Below are positions 28,417 to 36,595 of a stretch of 43,038 nt of DNA, piece by piece (within the stretch, counting starts at the first letter, position 1; every line of letters begins with the position of its first letter). The notes under the pieces were generated by a model. That model saw only the letters and a list, made by a program, of their open reading frames with translations. It ran no database searches and was not told the origin of the DNA. Both the position numbers and the translations under genes were made by a program. The stretch is from Candidatus Woesearchaeota archaeon. GTDB taxonomy: Archaea; Nanobdellota; Nanobdellia; Woesearchaeales; UBA10216. The stretch is taken from contig NZCN01000004.1 of the NCBI GenBank assembly GCA_002688315.1, positions 1 to 43,038 of the forward strand, in the 5' to 3' direction.

Positions 28417-28780
28417 TTTTAATTCTCCTTTTATCTTCAGTATTTAGCTCAATGATCATGAGATTTGAGACTTTTATTGGAACAAAAACTTTGGTTCCGT
28501 CTCTTCTTGAAGATTCAACGCCGTCTATGTAAGCAGCAAGTTTCTTTGTGCTTACTGAATTTACTTTTCCTGTTTTTCCTCTAAAGCTGCCTTTGAGAAC
28601 TTTTACCATGTCATTTTTCTTGACAGGGATGTTGCGCATACCGTATTGTGTTCTCAATTCAGCTGAAAGGTGGGTTGAAAGCAGCTTATTTTTTAAGTGG
28701 ATAGGTAAGTTATAGCGGTACTTCCTCTGCTTTCTAGGTTGTAAGCTTCTATTCCACGTTTTCGAAAATTGTGTTTTCAT
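28409..28780 (-). CDS. rpl24: Ribosomal protein L24
   Basis: KNDMVKVLKGSFRGKTGKVNSVSTKKLAAYIDGVESSRRDGTKVFVPI. Confidence 0.95.
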   Translation of the reverse strand: MKTQFSKTWNRSLQPRKQRKYRYNLPIHLKNKLLSTHLSAELRTQYGMRNIPVKKNDMVKVLKGSFRGKTGKVNSVSTKKLAAYIDGVESSRRDGTKVFVPIKVSNLMIIELNTEDKRRIKNE

Positions 28781-29181
28781 TATACTATTACGCTCGATAT
28801 TTTAGCTATTGGCGGCCATCTCAGGCAAACTTCTTTTGCGACTGGTCCTTTAATCAGCGTGCCTTTTGGGTTTCCTGCTTCGTCTTTAACAACAACAGCC
28901 GCGTTATCCTCAAATTTTATGTGTTCTCCTGATAATCTTCTGAATTCCTTTTTCTGTCGTACAATAACAGCAAAAACAACTTGCTTTCTCATTTCAGGGG
29001 TTCCTTTTTTTACAGAAGCTGTTACTAAATCACTTATAACAGCTGCAGGTTTTCTCCCTTTTACGGTTTTACTGCCTTTGATTGATGTTATTTTGAGTAG
29101 TTTGGCTCCTGAATTATCGCACGTTTCAATTAACGATCCTTGATTCAAAGTTCTGAAAAATCTTGCTGGAACTGCTTGCAT
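28780..29181 (-). CDS. rpl14: Ribosomal protein L14
   Basis: GSLIETCDNSGAKLLKITSIKG and HIKFEDNAAVVVKDEAGNPKGTLIKGPVAKE. Confidence 0.96.
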   Translation of the reverse strand: MQAVPARFFRTLNQGSLIETCDNSGAKLLKITSIKGSKTVKGRKPAAVISDLVTASVKKGTPEMRKQVVFAVIVRQKKEFRRLSGEHIKFEDNAAVVVKDEAGNPKGTLIKGPVAKEVCLRWPPIAKISSVIV

Positions 29182-29484
29182 TTAAGCCTCCTCGGTTTTA
29201 TCTTGTTTTTTTGATACTACTACAAAATGTTTTGACTTGCTTAATGGCCTGCATGCAGTAATCGTGACAATTTCTCCTTCTTTTGCGCCTATGCAATCAG
29301 GATTATGGGCTTTAATGGAGCTATAGCGTTTAGCAAACCTCTCATATTTTTTAAGCAGCACTCTAAGCTCACGTTTTACATTAACTGTGCGCCTCATTTT
29401 TGCAGAGTCAACTACTCCTGTCAAGGAACGCTTAGTAAGCTTTAAGCTACCATGAAACGGACAATTTTCATCTTTGCATACCAT
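29182..29484 (-). CDS. rps17: Ribosomal protein S17
   Basis: CPFHGSLKLTKRSLTGVVDSAKMRRTVNVKRE and AKEGEIVTITACRPLSKSKHFVVV. Confidence 0.95.
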   Translation of the reverse strand: MVCKDENCPFHGSLKLTKRSLTGVVDSAKMRRTVNVKRELRVLLKKYERFAKRYSSIKAHNPDCIGAKEGEIVTITACRPLSKSKHFVVVSKKQDKTEEA

Positions 29485-29485
29485 T

Positions 29486-29794
29486 TTACCTCACATCTAT
29501 TGTTGCTAATTGGAATCCAAGGTTCACCAATGAATTTTTAATTTTTGGTCTGTGGTCGCCTTGAAGTTCAATTCTTCCTTCTTTCACTGTTCCGCCGCAT
29601 GCAAATTCTGATTTCAATTTGCGTGCAACGTCTTTGACATCGATCTCACGTTTATCAAGACCTTCTATTATTGTCGAAACTTTTTGAAACTTCTTCGTAA
29701 CTGTATAGACTTTAATACGCTGACTCTCCTTTGCTATTGTTTCGCAAACGCAGAGTTGTTCCGGCAATCCGCACTTATTGCAAATTTCATTCAT
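29486..29794 (-). CDS. Translation initiation factor aIF1/SUI1
   Basis: CNKCGLPEQLCVCE N-terminus and FACGGTVKEGRIELQGDHRPKIKNSLVNLGF. Confidence 0.95.
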   Translation of the reverse strand: MNEICNKCGLPEQLCVCETIAKESQRIKVYTVTKKFQKVSTIIEGLDKREIDVKDVARKLKSEFACGGTVKEGRIELQGDHRPKIKNSLVNLGFQLATIDVR

Positions 29795-29993
29795 TCCTTT
29801 GTGTGCTCCTCCTTGATTTGATTGTATATATTCTTGCTATACTTTTCTTGATAAGCTTGATTCTGCCAGGACTTTTTGGAACAGTTCCTGAAGCGATTTG
29901 TGAGCGAGATTTCATAAGCTCTTTTTGAAGCTCATTAAGTTTTTCTTCAAGGGCGTCATCTTTCAAATTATTAAATTCTTTGACAGTCTTCAT
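29787..29993 (-). CDS. rpl29: Ribosomal protein L29
   Basis: LEEKLNELQKELMKSRSQIASGTVPKSPGRIKLIKKSIARI. Confidence 0.93.
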   Translation of the reverse strand: MKTVKEFNNLKDDALEEKLNELQKELMKSRSQIASGTVPKSPGRIKLIKKSIARIYTIKSRRSTQRNE

Positions 29994-30772
29994 TTTTCAT
30001 CAGTTTTTTTAGCATCGCTTTCTTTGGTTTTAGGTTCAGCAACTTTCTTTTTTGTTTTTGTTTTCTTTTCAGTTTTTTTATCTGGTTCTTCTGCTTTTTT
30101 TTCTTCAACTTTCTCTTTCTTTACTTTCTCTGTGTCTTTTTTTTCAGTTTCTTCTTTTTCTGTTTTAGCTTCTTCAGGCTCAATAATTTTTATATGGTCA
30201 GGCATAATAACGCCTGGCGGCATGATACTTATTTGAATTCCAATGATTCCTGACTTAAGTTTTGCAACAACACAGGCTTTGCTAACATGCATCGTTGCTG
30301 CATCTCCGCATTTTTTAAGATAGCCGCCGTAAATTCTCCATGATTTTGCTCTTGCTCCTGGAAGTTTTCCTGAAAGTCTTATTTCAACTCCTCTTGCTCC
30401 GGCTGCAATTACATCAGCCATTGTTTTGTGCATTATTCCTTTAAATCTGTTTGAGCCAAAACGCTCAAGGGCTGATGCAATACGCTCTCCAACAATAGTT
30501 GCGACTAAATCAGGATTTTCAACTTCACTGATTTCGACTTGGGGATTTTCAAGTTTAAATTCAGTCATTAACAGCTTGGTGAGCTTGCCGATATTTTGCC
30601 CTTTTCTTCCGACAATAAGTCCTGGTCTTGAAGTGTGAATAATTACTTTTTCTCCTAAAGGAGTGCGTTGAAGTTCTGTATAGCTATGCCCAACATTCTT
30701 AAGATTAGCTGATATGAACTGTCTTAATTGGTGTTCTTTTTTCTTCTGTTTTACGAAATCGCGTTCTATCAT
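29990..30772 (-). CDS. rps3: Ribosomal protein S3 with long K/E/T-rich C-terminal tail
   Basis: KH region RPGLIVGRKGQNIGKLTKLL and GARGVEIRLSGKLPGARAKSWRIYGGYLKKCG. Confidence 0.95.
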   Translation of the reverse strand: MIERDFVKQKKKEHQLRQFISANLKNVGHSYTELQRTPLGEKVIIHTSRPGLIVGRKGQNIGKLTKLLMTEFKLENPQVEISEVENPDLVATIVGERIASALERFGSNRFKGIMHKTMADVIAAGARGVEIRLSGKLPGARAKSWRIYGGYLKKCGDAATMHVSKACVVAKLKSGIIGIQISIMPPGVIMPDHIKIIEPEEAKTEKEETEKKDTEKVKKEKVEEKKAEEPDKKTEKKTKTKKKVAEPKTKESDAKKTDEK

Positions 30773-30774
30773 TT

Positions 30775-31332
30775 TTAAACCGTTTTAGTTTCGTTTTTTT
30801 TACTGCTATCAGTTGCTTTTATTTCAGCTGGCTTTTCTTTTTTAGCAGCATCATTTTTCATAGTTGTTTTATCTGCCTCTTTCTTTGGAACAGTTTTTTT
30901 CTTGTTTTCCACAAGGACTATTTCTAAATGAGTTCTTTTAGCAGTGCGTCCGCGCTTTCTGCCGTATCTGGAAGTTTTAGGGCCTTGTTTTGCAATTACT
31001 GATTTCACTATGAGATTATTAGTGTCTAATCCTTTTTGGCCAGCGTTTGCGTGAACAGATCTGAGTAATTTAAGCATATAACCGCATACCTTAACAGGAT
31101 ATCTTCCAGGCCCCATTCCTTTTCTATGGCCTGTTCCTCCACGATTGAATCTGGTATATGGAACTGCTATTTTCATTAACTTAACGTCTTCAAGAATTTT
31201 AACAGCTCGGGAATATTTCTTGTTCTGTATGAATTTGCATACTTCTACAGACTGCTTAAGTGATACAGGCAGCGAAATAGATTGAGCTTTCGCCATTGTG
31301 TTCTTATCGAAATTTTTTGTTGCATACATCAT
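30775..31332 (-). CDS. rpl22: Ribosomal protein L22 with charged C-terminal tail
   Basis: KYSRAVKILEDV and PVKVCGYMLKLLRSVHANAGQKGLDTNNLIV. Confidence 0.95.
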   Translation of the reverse strand: MMYATKNFDKNTMAKAQSISLPVSLKQSVEVCKFIQNKKYSRAVKILEDVKLMKIAVPYTRFNRGGTGHRKGMGPGRYPVKVCGYMLKLLRSVHANAGQKGLDTNNLIVKSVIAKQGPKTSRYGRKRGRTAKRTHLEIVLVENKKKTVPKKEADKTTMKNDAAKKEKPAEIKATDSSKKNETKTV

Positions 31333-31333
31333 T

Positions 31334-31714
31334 TTACTTCACAGACAAGCTTGCGCTTGACCTCGTCGCTCCTATTCCAGGTGCGTGATGGGAAACTTTT
31401 CTTCTGGTCATCATAAACTCTCCAAGATAATGTCCTAGCATATCAGGCATTATGTCGAGCCTTACAAACTCTTTTCCGTTGTGAATGCTAACTGTTTTAT
31501 TAACCATATCAGGGAGTATTATCATATCGCGGCAATGGGTTTTGATATTTTTATCATCTTTCTTGAATTTTTCAAGTAATATTTTCTGTTGGTCTGTAAG
31601 TCCGCGCTTCAAACTGCGTCTTTGGCGCGCATTTAAAAGTGAAGCAAACTCGCCAAGGTTTAATTTAGTAAGTTCTTCCAGTTTCTTTCCGCGAAAAATA
31701 AATTCTTTTTTCAT
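31334..31714 (-). CDS. rps19: Ribosomal protein S19
   Basis: HCRDMIILPDMVNKTVSIHNGKEFVRLDIMPDMLGHYLGEFMMTRRKVSHHAPGIGATRSS. Confidence 0.96.
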   Translation of the reverse strand: MKKEFIFRGKKLEELTKLNLGEFASLLNARQRRSLKRGLTDQQKILLEKFKKDDKNIKTHCRDMIILPDMVNKTVSIHNGKEFVRLDIMPDMLGHYLGEFMMTRRKVSHHAPGIGATRSSASLSVK

Positions 31715-31730
31715 TTGTTATTGTGCTCCT

Positions 31731-32465
31731 TTATTTCTTCCTGCCTTTTCCTCTTCCTGTGCGTTTAGGTCTAAGCATTCCTGCTTTTGCGCCTGCAGGG
31801 GCATTCTTCCTTGCTATCAATGGCTTACCTTTATGGGCGCTGCTAGATCCTCCGAAAGGATGTGATACAGCGTTCATTGATAATGCGCTTGTTCTTGGGT
31901 ATAGTTTGCCGCGGGCAGCTCTCTTCTTTGACATAAGACCAGCTTTCAATATTGGTTTTTCTGGTCTTCCGCCTCCAGCAACAACACCTAAGGTTGCTCT
32001 GCATCTAGGATTGAAAGAGTGCTCTTTTTTTGATGGGAGCATTACTTTTACCTGGTCTGAGGTTTTTGAAAGAACTCTTGCAAAACCTCCTGAAGTTCTT
32101 ACAAATTTTCCTCCGTCTCCTGGTAAAGATTCTATATTGAAAATCAGTGAGCCTTCAGAAATGCTTTCTAAAGGAAGCACATTGCCGTCTTTTATTTTAG
32201 CATTTTTTCCTGAGCTTACTTCATCGCCAACTCTTAATCCAAAAGAAGCGATTTCAAGAGATTCTTTGCCTTGATAAGTTACTTTTGCGATTGGAGCGTA
32301 ATGACCTGAGCTATGAACAATATCCTTGACTTTTCCAGTTACTTTATCAGATTCTTCTTCTTTAGAAGATGCATGATGTTTTACTTTGCCAACATAACGA
32401 AAGCTGTGAGATTTGTAAACACTTGCTCCTTTTCCGCGTTTTTGTGTTATAAGATTCTTTCCCAT
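31731..32465 (-). CDS. rpl2: Ribosomal protein L2
   Basis: MNAVSHPFGGSSSAHKGKPLIARKNAPAGAKAGMLRPKRTGRGKG. Confidence 0.96.
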   Translation of the reverse strand: MGKNLITQKRGKGASVYKSHSFRYVGKVKHHASSKEEESDKVTGKVKDIVHSSGHYAPIAKVTYQGKESLEIASFGLRVGDEVSSGKNAKIKDGNVLPLESISEGSLIFNIESLPGDGGKFVRTSGGFARVLSKTSDQVKVMLPSKKEHSFNPRCRATLGVVAGGGRPEKPILKAGLMSKKRAARGKLYPRTSALSMNAVSHPFGGSSSAHKGKPLIARKNAPAGAKAGMLRPKRTGRGKGRKK

Positions 32466-32466
32466 T

Positions 32467-32721
32467 TTATATCAGTCCTAATTGTGTTGCTAAATTAATT
32501 GCAGGGGTTTCCTTGTTTATTTTGACATAAGCTTTTTTCTTTCCTTGGTTGATAAAAGTGTTTACAGCTTCCACTTTAACATTGAATGTGGATTCTATTG
32601 ATTTTTTTATGTCATTCTTAGTTGACTTTGTTTCTACAACAAAGATTAGTTTGTTTTCTGTTTCCATTAGCTTTATTCCTTTTTCAGTTGATACTGGATA
32701 TTTTATTACCATTTTTATCAC
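32467..32721 (-). CDS. rpl23: Ribosomal protein L23
   Basis: IKYPVSTEKGIKLMETENKLIFVVETKSTKNDIKKSIESTFNVKVEAVNTF. Confidence 0.95.
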   Translation of the reverse strand: MIKMVIKYPVSTEKGIKLMETENKLIFVVETKSTKNDIKKSIESTFNVKVEAVNTFINQGKKKAYVKINKETPAINLATQLGLI

Positions 32722-33524
32722 ATGAACAGTTTCTCGTTTTTTATTTTATTAATAGCAGATGATGTAAAAAGTATCATTCTTCCTGGAACTGTTCCTGGAG
32801 CTAATAATTCTGCATTAAGCTTGTTTACTAAAACAATCTCTACTCCTGGCATGTTTGCTGCGGATTTTTGCAGTGCGCAATGTTCTGCCACTACAATTAA
32901 CGGGCCAATTTTACGATTGTATTTTCTTCCTCTTGTTTTGCCTCGGCCTGCTCTTACTGTTTTTTTTGTTGTTCTCTTAAGTTCAGGCGCAAATCCTAAT
33001 TTTTCCAGTGCTTGTTTAGCGATTTTTGTTTTTTCAATAGATGCTAATGAGTCATTAACAACAAAAGGATACCCTTCAGGCAAGATGTGTCCTCGTTTTT
33101 TCACAAAATCTTTAGCAATAGCAGCAGAAAGCGCTGATCTTATCGCCTTATTGTTTTCTTTCTTGTTTATTTTCTTGAACAGTTGAGTGCTGGCTTTTGG
33201 AGGATGAGCGCGCCTTCCTTTAACAGTTCCTGGTGCTAAAGCGCCTTGCCAGAAGAATTGTCTCCCGCTTCTTGATAAGACTTTTCTTGGAACTCTTGAA
33301 ATGCCTCTTCCATAAGAGCCGCGATATGCGCGTCTTCTTCTCGATACTTGCGCAGAAACTCTTGTGCCTGCTTCAGGGCTTGCTCCATAAGGCTGGCGCT
33401 TATTAAGTTGCAAAGTGATTACAGATCTTGCAATAAGGTTTAAGCTTATAGGCTCATTAAACTGGGAAGGTAATTCAATTTTTCCTTCTGAATTCTTTTC
33501 CAAGTTATATTGTTCAAGGTTCAT
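32718..33524 (-). CDS. rpl4: Ribosomal protein L4
   Basis: ELPSQFNEPISLNLIARSVITLQLNKRQPYGASPEAGTRVSAQVSRRRRAYRGSYGRGISRVPRK. Confidence 0.96.
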   Translation of the reverse strand: MNLEQYNLEKNSEGKIELPSQFNEPISLNLIARSVITLQLNKRQPYGASPEAGTRVSAQVSRRRRAYRGSYGRGISRVPRKVLSRSGRQFFWQGALAPGTVKGRRAHPPKASTQLFKKINKKENNKAIRSALSAAIAKDFVKKRGHILPEGYPFVVNDSLASIEKTKIAKQALEKLGFAPELKRTTKKTVRAGRGKTRGRKYNRKIGPLIVVAEHCALQKSAANMPGVEIVLVNKLNAELLAPGTVPGRMILFTSSAINKIKNEKLFM

Positions 33525-33525
33525 T

Positions 33526-34509
33526 TTATTTTTGAGGTGAATTTAGACTTATCAGCTCTATTGATGGTGCTTGCGTTGGCAATTTGCGATTTGGATTGTA
33601 TGAATTAACAAGTCTGATTAATCTCTTGGTTGCTCCTGGGATAGAGCCTTTCAAAAGCAAATAATTGCTTTTTAACAATCCATATTTGATAAAGCCGCCT
33701 TTAACATTAACTTCTTCAGGCTTTTCTCCTATTTTTATAAGCAGTTTATTCTTGTCTAACCTGTTGTGAAAGCCCATTCTGCCTGCGTGTGCAACTCTCC
33801 ATGATCTGTTGCCCTTCCATGGACCTAAATTAGCTGGTCCTCTTACGCCTTTTTCTGATTTTGCCTGTCTCAATCCAATTCCAAATCGTTTTACAGGTCC
33901 TTGAGTGCCTTTTGCTTTACTAACTGCAAAGATATCAATTTGCTGTCCTTCTTTGAAAACATCCTGTACAGGTATTTCTTTGCCTAAGACTGATTTTGCA
34001 TAATTGAATTTTTCAGTAACATTTTTTCCGCCTAAAGCAACTTCAAATATTTCTGGTCTTTTTTTATTGATTCCAGCAAGTTGCGGCTGCGTATAAACAT
34101 TAACCCGAACATCAACATATTCTCCAAGTTTTTTCTCAATTTCAGACAATTCTTTAGGTTTCTTTGGAATTTTTACTTTCTTTGCAAGAAGTTTGTCAGT
34201 TGAAGAAAAAATTTCGTTAGCAACTCGTAAGCCAGAAGAAGAGGATTTGTAAAAGCGTATGGAAGCAATTTTTAATGGCGGGCATTCCAGAACAGTTACT
34301 GGAAACATGATTGATTTGCCTTTTGTTATTGAGTGTGGCCTGTTGTCAGCTATAAAGATGTGTGTCATGCCTGCTTTGTAGCCGGCAAAGCCTGCAAGTT
34401 TTGTTTCGCTAACAGGAGCATAATGCCTTATTTTTGGATACATTCTTTTAGCGTGCTTTCTAGGCCAGTATGCTAAGCTTCCTTTTCTTGGTTTTCTTAT
34501 AGTTGGCAT
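33526..34509 (-). CDS. rpl3: Ribosomal protein L3
   Basis: RKPRKGSLAYWPRKHAKRMYPKIRHY and GPWKGNRSWRVAHAGRMGFHNRLDKNK. Confidence 0.96.
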   Translation of the reverse strand: MPTIRKPRKGSLAYWPRKHAKRMYPKIRHYAPVSETKLAGFAGYKAGMTHIFIADNRPHSITKGKSIMFPVTVLECPPLKIASIRFYKSSSSGLRVANEIFSSTDKLLAKKVKIPKKPKELSEIEKKLGEYVDVRVNVYTQPQLAGINKKRPEIFEVALGGKNVTEKFNYAKSVLGKEIPVQDVFKEGQQIDIFAVSKAKGTQGPVKRFGIGLRQAKSEKGVRGPANLGPWKGNRSWRVAHAGRMGFHNRLDKNKLLIKIGEKPEEVNVKGGFIKYGLLKSNYLLLKGSIPGATKRLIRLVNSYNPNRKLPTQAPSIELISLNSPQK

Positions 34510-34613
34510 TTTTGATTCGGATTTTTACCACTATTAGCGATAGTTGTAAACTTCTAAAAAGCCTTTTTGTGCAGACCGTTGTTAGAACCAGAGCAGTATA
34601 TCTTAGCTCAGTA

Positions 34614-34634
34614 CTGAAAAGGTCTACTTTTCAG
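34614..34634. promoter_or_regulatory. Perfect 8-bp stem-loop (CTGAAAAG-GTCTA-CTTTTCAG) in the L3 upstream region
   Basis: Direct inverted repeat in the sequence. Confidence 0.5.
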
Positions 34635-34639
34635 GCTTA

Positions 34640-34659
34640 TTTAGTGCAGAAGCACTAAA
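34640..34659. promoter_or_regulatory. Perfect 8-bp stem-loop (TTTAGTGC-AGAA-GCACTAAA) in the L3 upstream region
   Basis: Direct inverted repeat in the sequence, 5 nt from the first hairpin. Confidence 0.5.
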
Positions 34660-34749
34660 GCACATCACATGCTCGTAACACGAGAAAAAGAGGTGGTTTA
34701 TAAAGGTTTTTGTGAAACATTTTTAAACCATTCTTGCGAATTACAGCTT

Positions 34750-35166
34750 ATGTTAGGCTATAGAGTAATAGAAGGTTCTCTGAATATAATCAATCCAAAG
34801 CTTGAGAAAAAATTCTTGGGTAAAGCCACTAATCTTGAGCGAGTAGTCTATGGTTTTCTGTGGAAACTGTTTTGGCTAGCAGTAATAGTTGCTGTTTTGT
34901 TAACATCATTTAAGCTTCCGTATAGCTTATTGATGTTGCTGATTGCGTTAACAATTGCAATTGTAAGGCAGTCTCTCAGGACTTACATGAAAGTTAAGTA
35001 CGGATTATCAACTGCATGGATTAAGAGAATAATAAAGTCCTTATTCAAAGTAGAAATAAGCAAAGAGTTTGTTTACGCAATACTGATAATTAATATGATT
35101 GTAACAATTGCTTTGGTTGTGATTGGATACGTTGCTGTTTTGAGTTTGTTGGATATTTCAGCTTGA
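34750..35166 (+). CDS. Multi-TM membrane protein of unknown function
   Basis: Hydrophobic helices in the ORF. Start moved from 34669 to M at 34750 because a TATA-like GGTTTATAAAGG lies at about 34692-34703. Confidence 0.6.
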   Translation: MLGYRVIEGSLNIINPKLEKKFLGKATNLERVVYGFLWKLFWLAVIVAVLLTSFKLPYSLLMLLIALTIAIVRQSLRTYMKVKYGLSTAWIKRIIKSLFKVEISKEFVYAILIINMIVTIALVVIGYVAVLSLLDISA

Positions 35167-36435
35167 TCTCTTTCTCGCATACCCTACTGGGTTTTTGAAT
35201 TTGCAGATTTCTTCAGAGCATTTTACTCTCAAGTCTCTGTAGTATGCTGGGTTGCTGCAGTTTGGAGGCAAGATTTTCTTTTTGTGCTGCTTATGATAGC
35301 GTAGCTGGCCAAGAAAATATGTTTGGTGCAATGGCTCTTTGTTTTTTTGATTCCATTGTTTCAGTCTTTCTTCAATTGCTTCGTAGCTCCAGCCGCAGCT
35401 TGCTAGGAAATTAGTTAGGATGAATAATGCTCTTTTTCTTCCGTCTTCCATTCCAAGCAATAGTTTTTGTATGCACGGCGGGAAGAACTTTTCTGGAACT
35501 GCTTCTGCTGGGATTTCGTATTCTTTTTTTTCAGTTTCAAATTCAGGTTTTTGAACTGTTGCGTCAAATGCATCTGTAAACAAAGACATTGCTTCTTCAG
35601 GTTTCGCGTTTTCGCGTTCAAGGAATTTTATTTCTGAAACTTTTACTGCTTCAGGTTTTGCCTGCTCTAAATTAAATTCCAGAATTTTTTCAGGATTTAC
35701 AGGTATTGAAACAAGTCCTGATTTTTCATGGAGTGAGTATGGCATGCGGTACATGTGGCGGGAGGAAATAAGCAGAGTATCTATTGCAAGGAATGGTTCT
35801 ACGTTTAGTTCTGCTGTGTTTTCATGCACAGAGCTTATTTCACTGATTTTTTTTCCGGTTTTTTCTGCTATTTTTTGGTAGTTGTTGCCTTCTGTGGCTA
35901 ATATTTGTTTTCCTAGCGAAGATTGTATTTTCTCTTTTATATACAGTGCTACTCGTTTTGCTGCTTCTGGGAAAAGAAGTTTAACATCTGTTCCATTGAT
36001 TTCTTGAGGGAAAGACTGGAATGGTATTGCAATGTGGAATCCTTTGTTTCCCGAGAATTTTATTGACAAGCTTGTTATGTTGTGGTGTTTAAGCGCTTTA
36101 ACAATCAAGTCAGCAGCTATTTTTGAATATTCTACAAACTTGCAGTCTATATCCAGCACCAAGTCCCAGCCAATACGCAAATCATCAAGCTCTTTTCTGT
36201 TCATTAATGGCCTGAGACTCAACGGGTTTCTCCATAGTTCTTCAGAGCAGTGGAAAGAAGTAGCTCCGTTCTTGGCTATCTCAAGGACATCATTAGGATA
36301 TTGCAATGAGTCTGGCCTTTTTCCAAATTTATCATTGAAACGAGCAGCAACTTCTTTGCCAGCAGCATGTTCAACTATGGCTTCCTGTATTTCAGGCCTC
36401 TTGTAATGCGAAAGAGAAGTGCTGAGATGTATCAT
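35158..36435 (-). CDS. priS: Fused archaeal DNA primase: PriS catalytic domain plus PriL-type Fe-S C-terminal domain
   Basis: PriS: FHCSEELW…GWDLVLDIDCKF and SLSIKFSGNKGFHIAIPF. C-terminal FPPCIQKLLLGMEDGRKRALFILTNFLASCGWSYEAIEE…QLRYHK…PPNCSN…RVKCSEEIC resembles PriL-CTD. Confidence 0.88.
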   Translation of the reverse strand: MIHLSTSLSHYKRPEIQEAIVEHAAGKEVAARFNDKFGKRPDSLQYPNDVLEIAKNGATSFHCSEELWRNPLSLRPLMNRKELDDLRIGWDLVLDIDCKFVEYSKIAADLIVKALKHHNITSLSIKFSGNKGFHIAIPFQSFPQEINGTDVKLLFPEAAKRVALYIKEKIQSSLGKQILATEGNNYQKIAEKTGKKISEISSVHENTAELNVEPFLAIDTLLISSRHMYRMPYSLHEKSGLVSIPVNPEKILEFNLEQAKPEAVKVSEIKFLERENAKPEEAMSLFTDAFDATVQKPEFETEKKEYEIPAEAVPEKFFPPCIQKLLLGMEDGRKRALFILTNFLASCGWSYEAIEERLKQWNQKNKEPLHQTYFLGQLRYHKQHKKKILPPNCSNPAYYRDLRVKCSEEICKFKNPVGYARKRSS

Positions 36436-36480
36436 AAAATTGGGATAAGGAAGAATATTATATAGTTTGTTAATACTAAG

Positions 36481-36585
36481 TTAAATAGTCCACGCAAGCC
36501 ATGCTTTGCAGTTGTCGCAGAAAGCTTTATTCCGATGCAGCTTAAGAATTGTTAGTAAGTTGTTACATTTGTCGCATTTCAGCAA
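36481..36585 (-). CDS. 34-aa double-CxxC zinc-ribbon-like microprotein (MLKCDKCNNLLTILKLHRNKAFCDNCKAWLAWTI), TTG start
   Basis: Two CxxC pairs 15 residues apart. TTG start about 10 nt downstream of the tfe stop. Too short for the ORF track. Confidence 0.6.
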   Translation of the reverse strand: MLKCDKCNNLLTILKLHRNKAFCDNCKAWLAWTI

Positions 36586-36595
36586 TTAAAAGCAC

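Noticed and set aside
31485-32274. Plus-strand ORFs of 126 and 183 aa opposite S19 and L2
   Set aside because: They are antisense shadows of highly conserved ribosomal genes.
34571-34613. tRNA-like fragment (TTAGCTCAG) upstream of L3
   Set aside because: No anticodon arm, acceptor stem or T-arm could be assembled on either strand.
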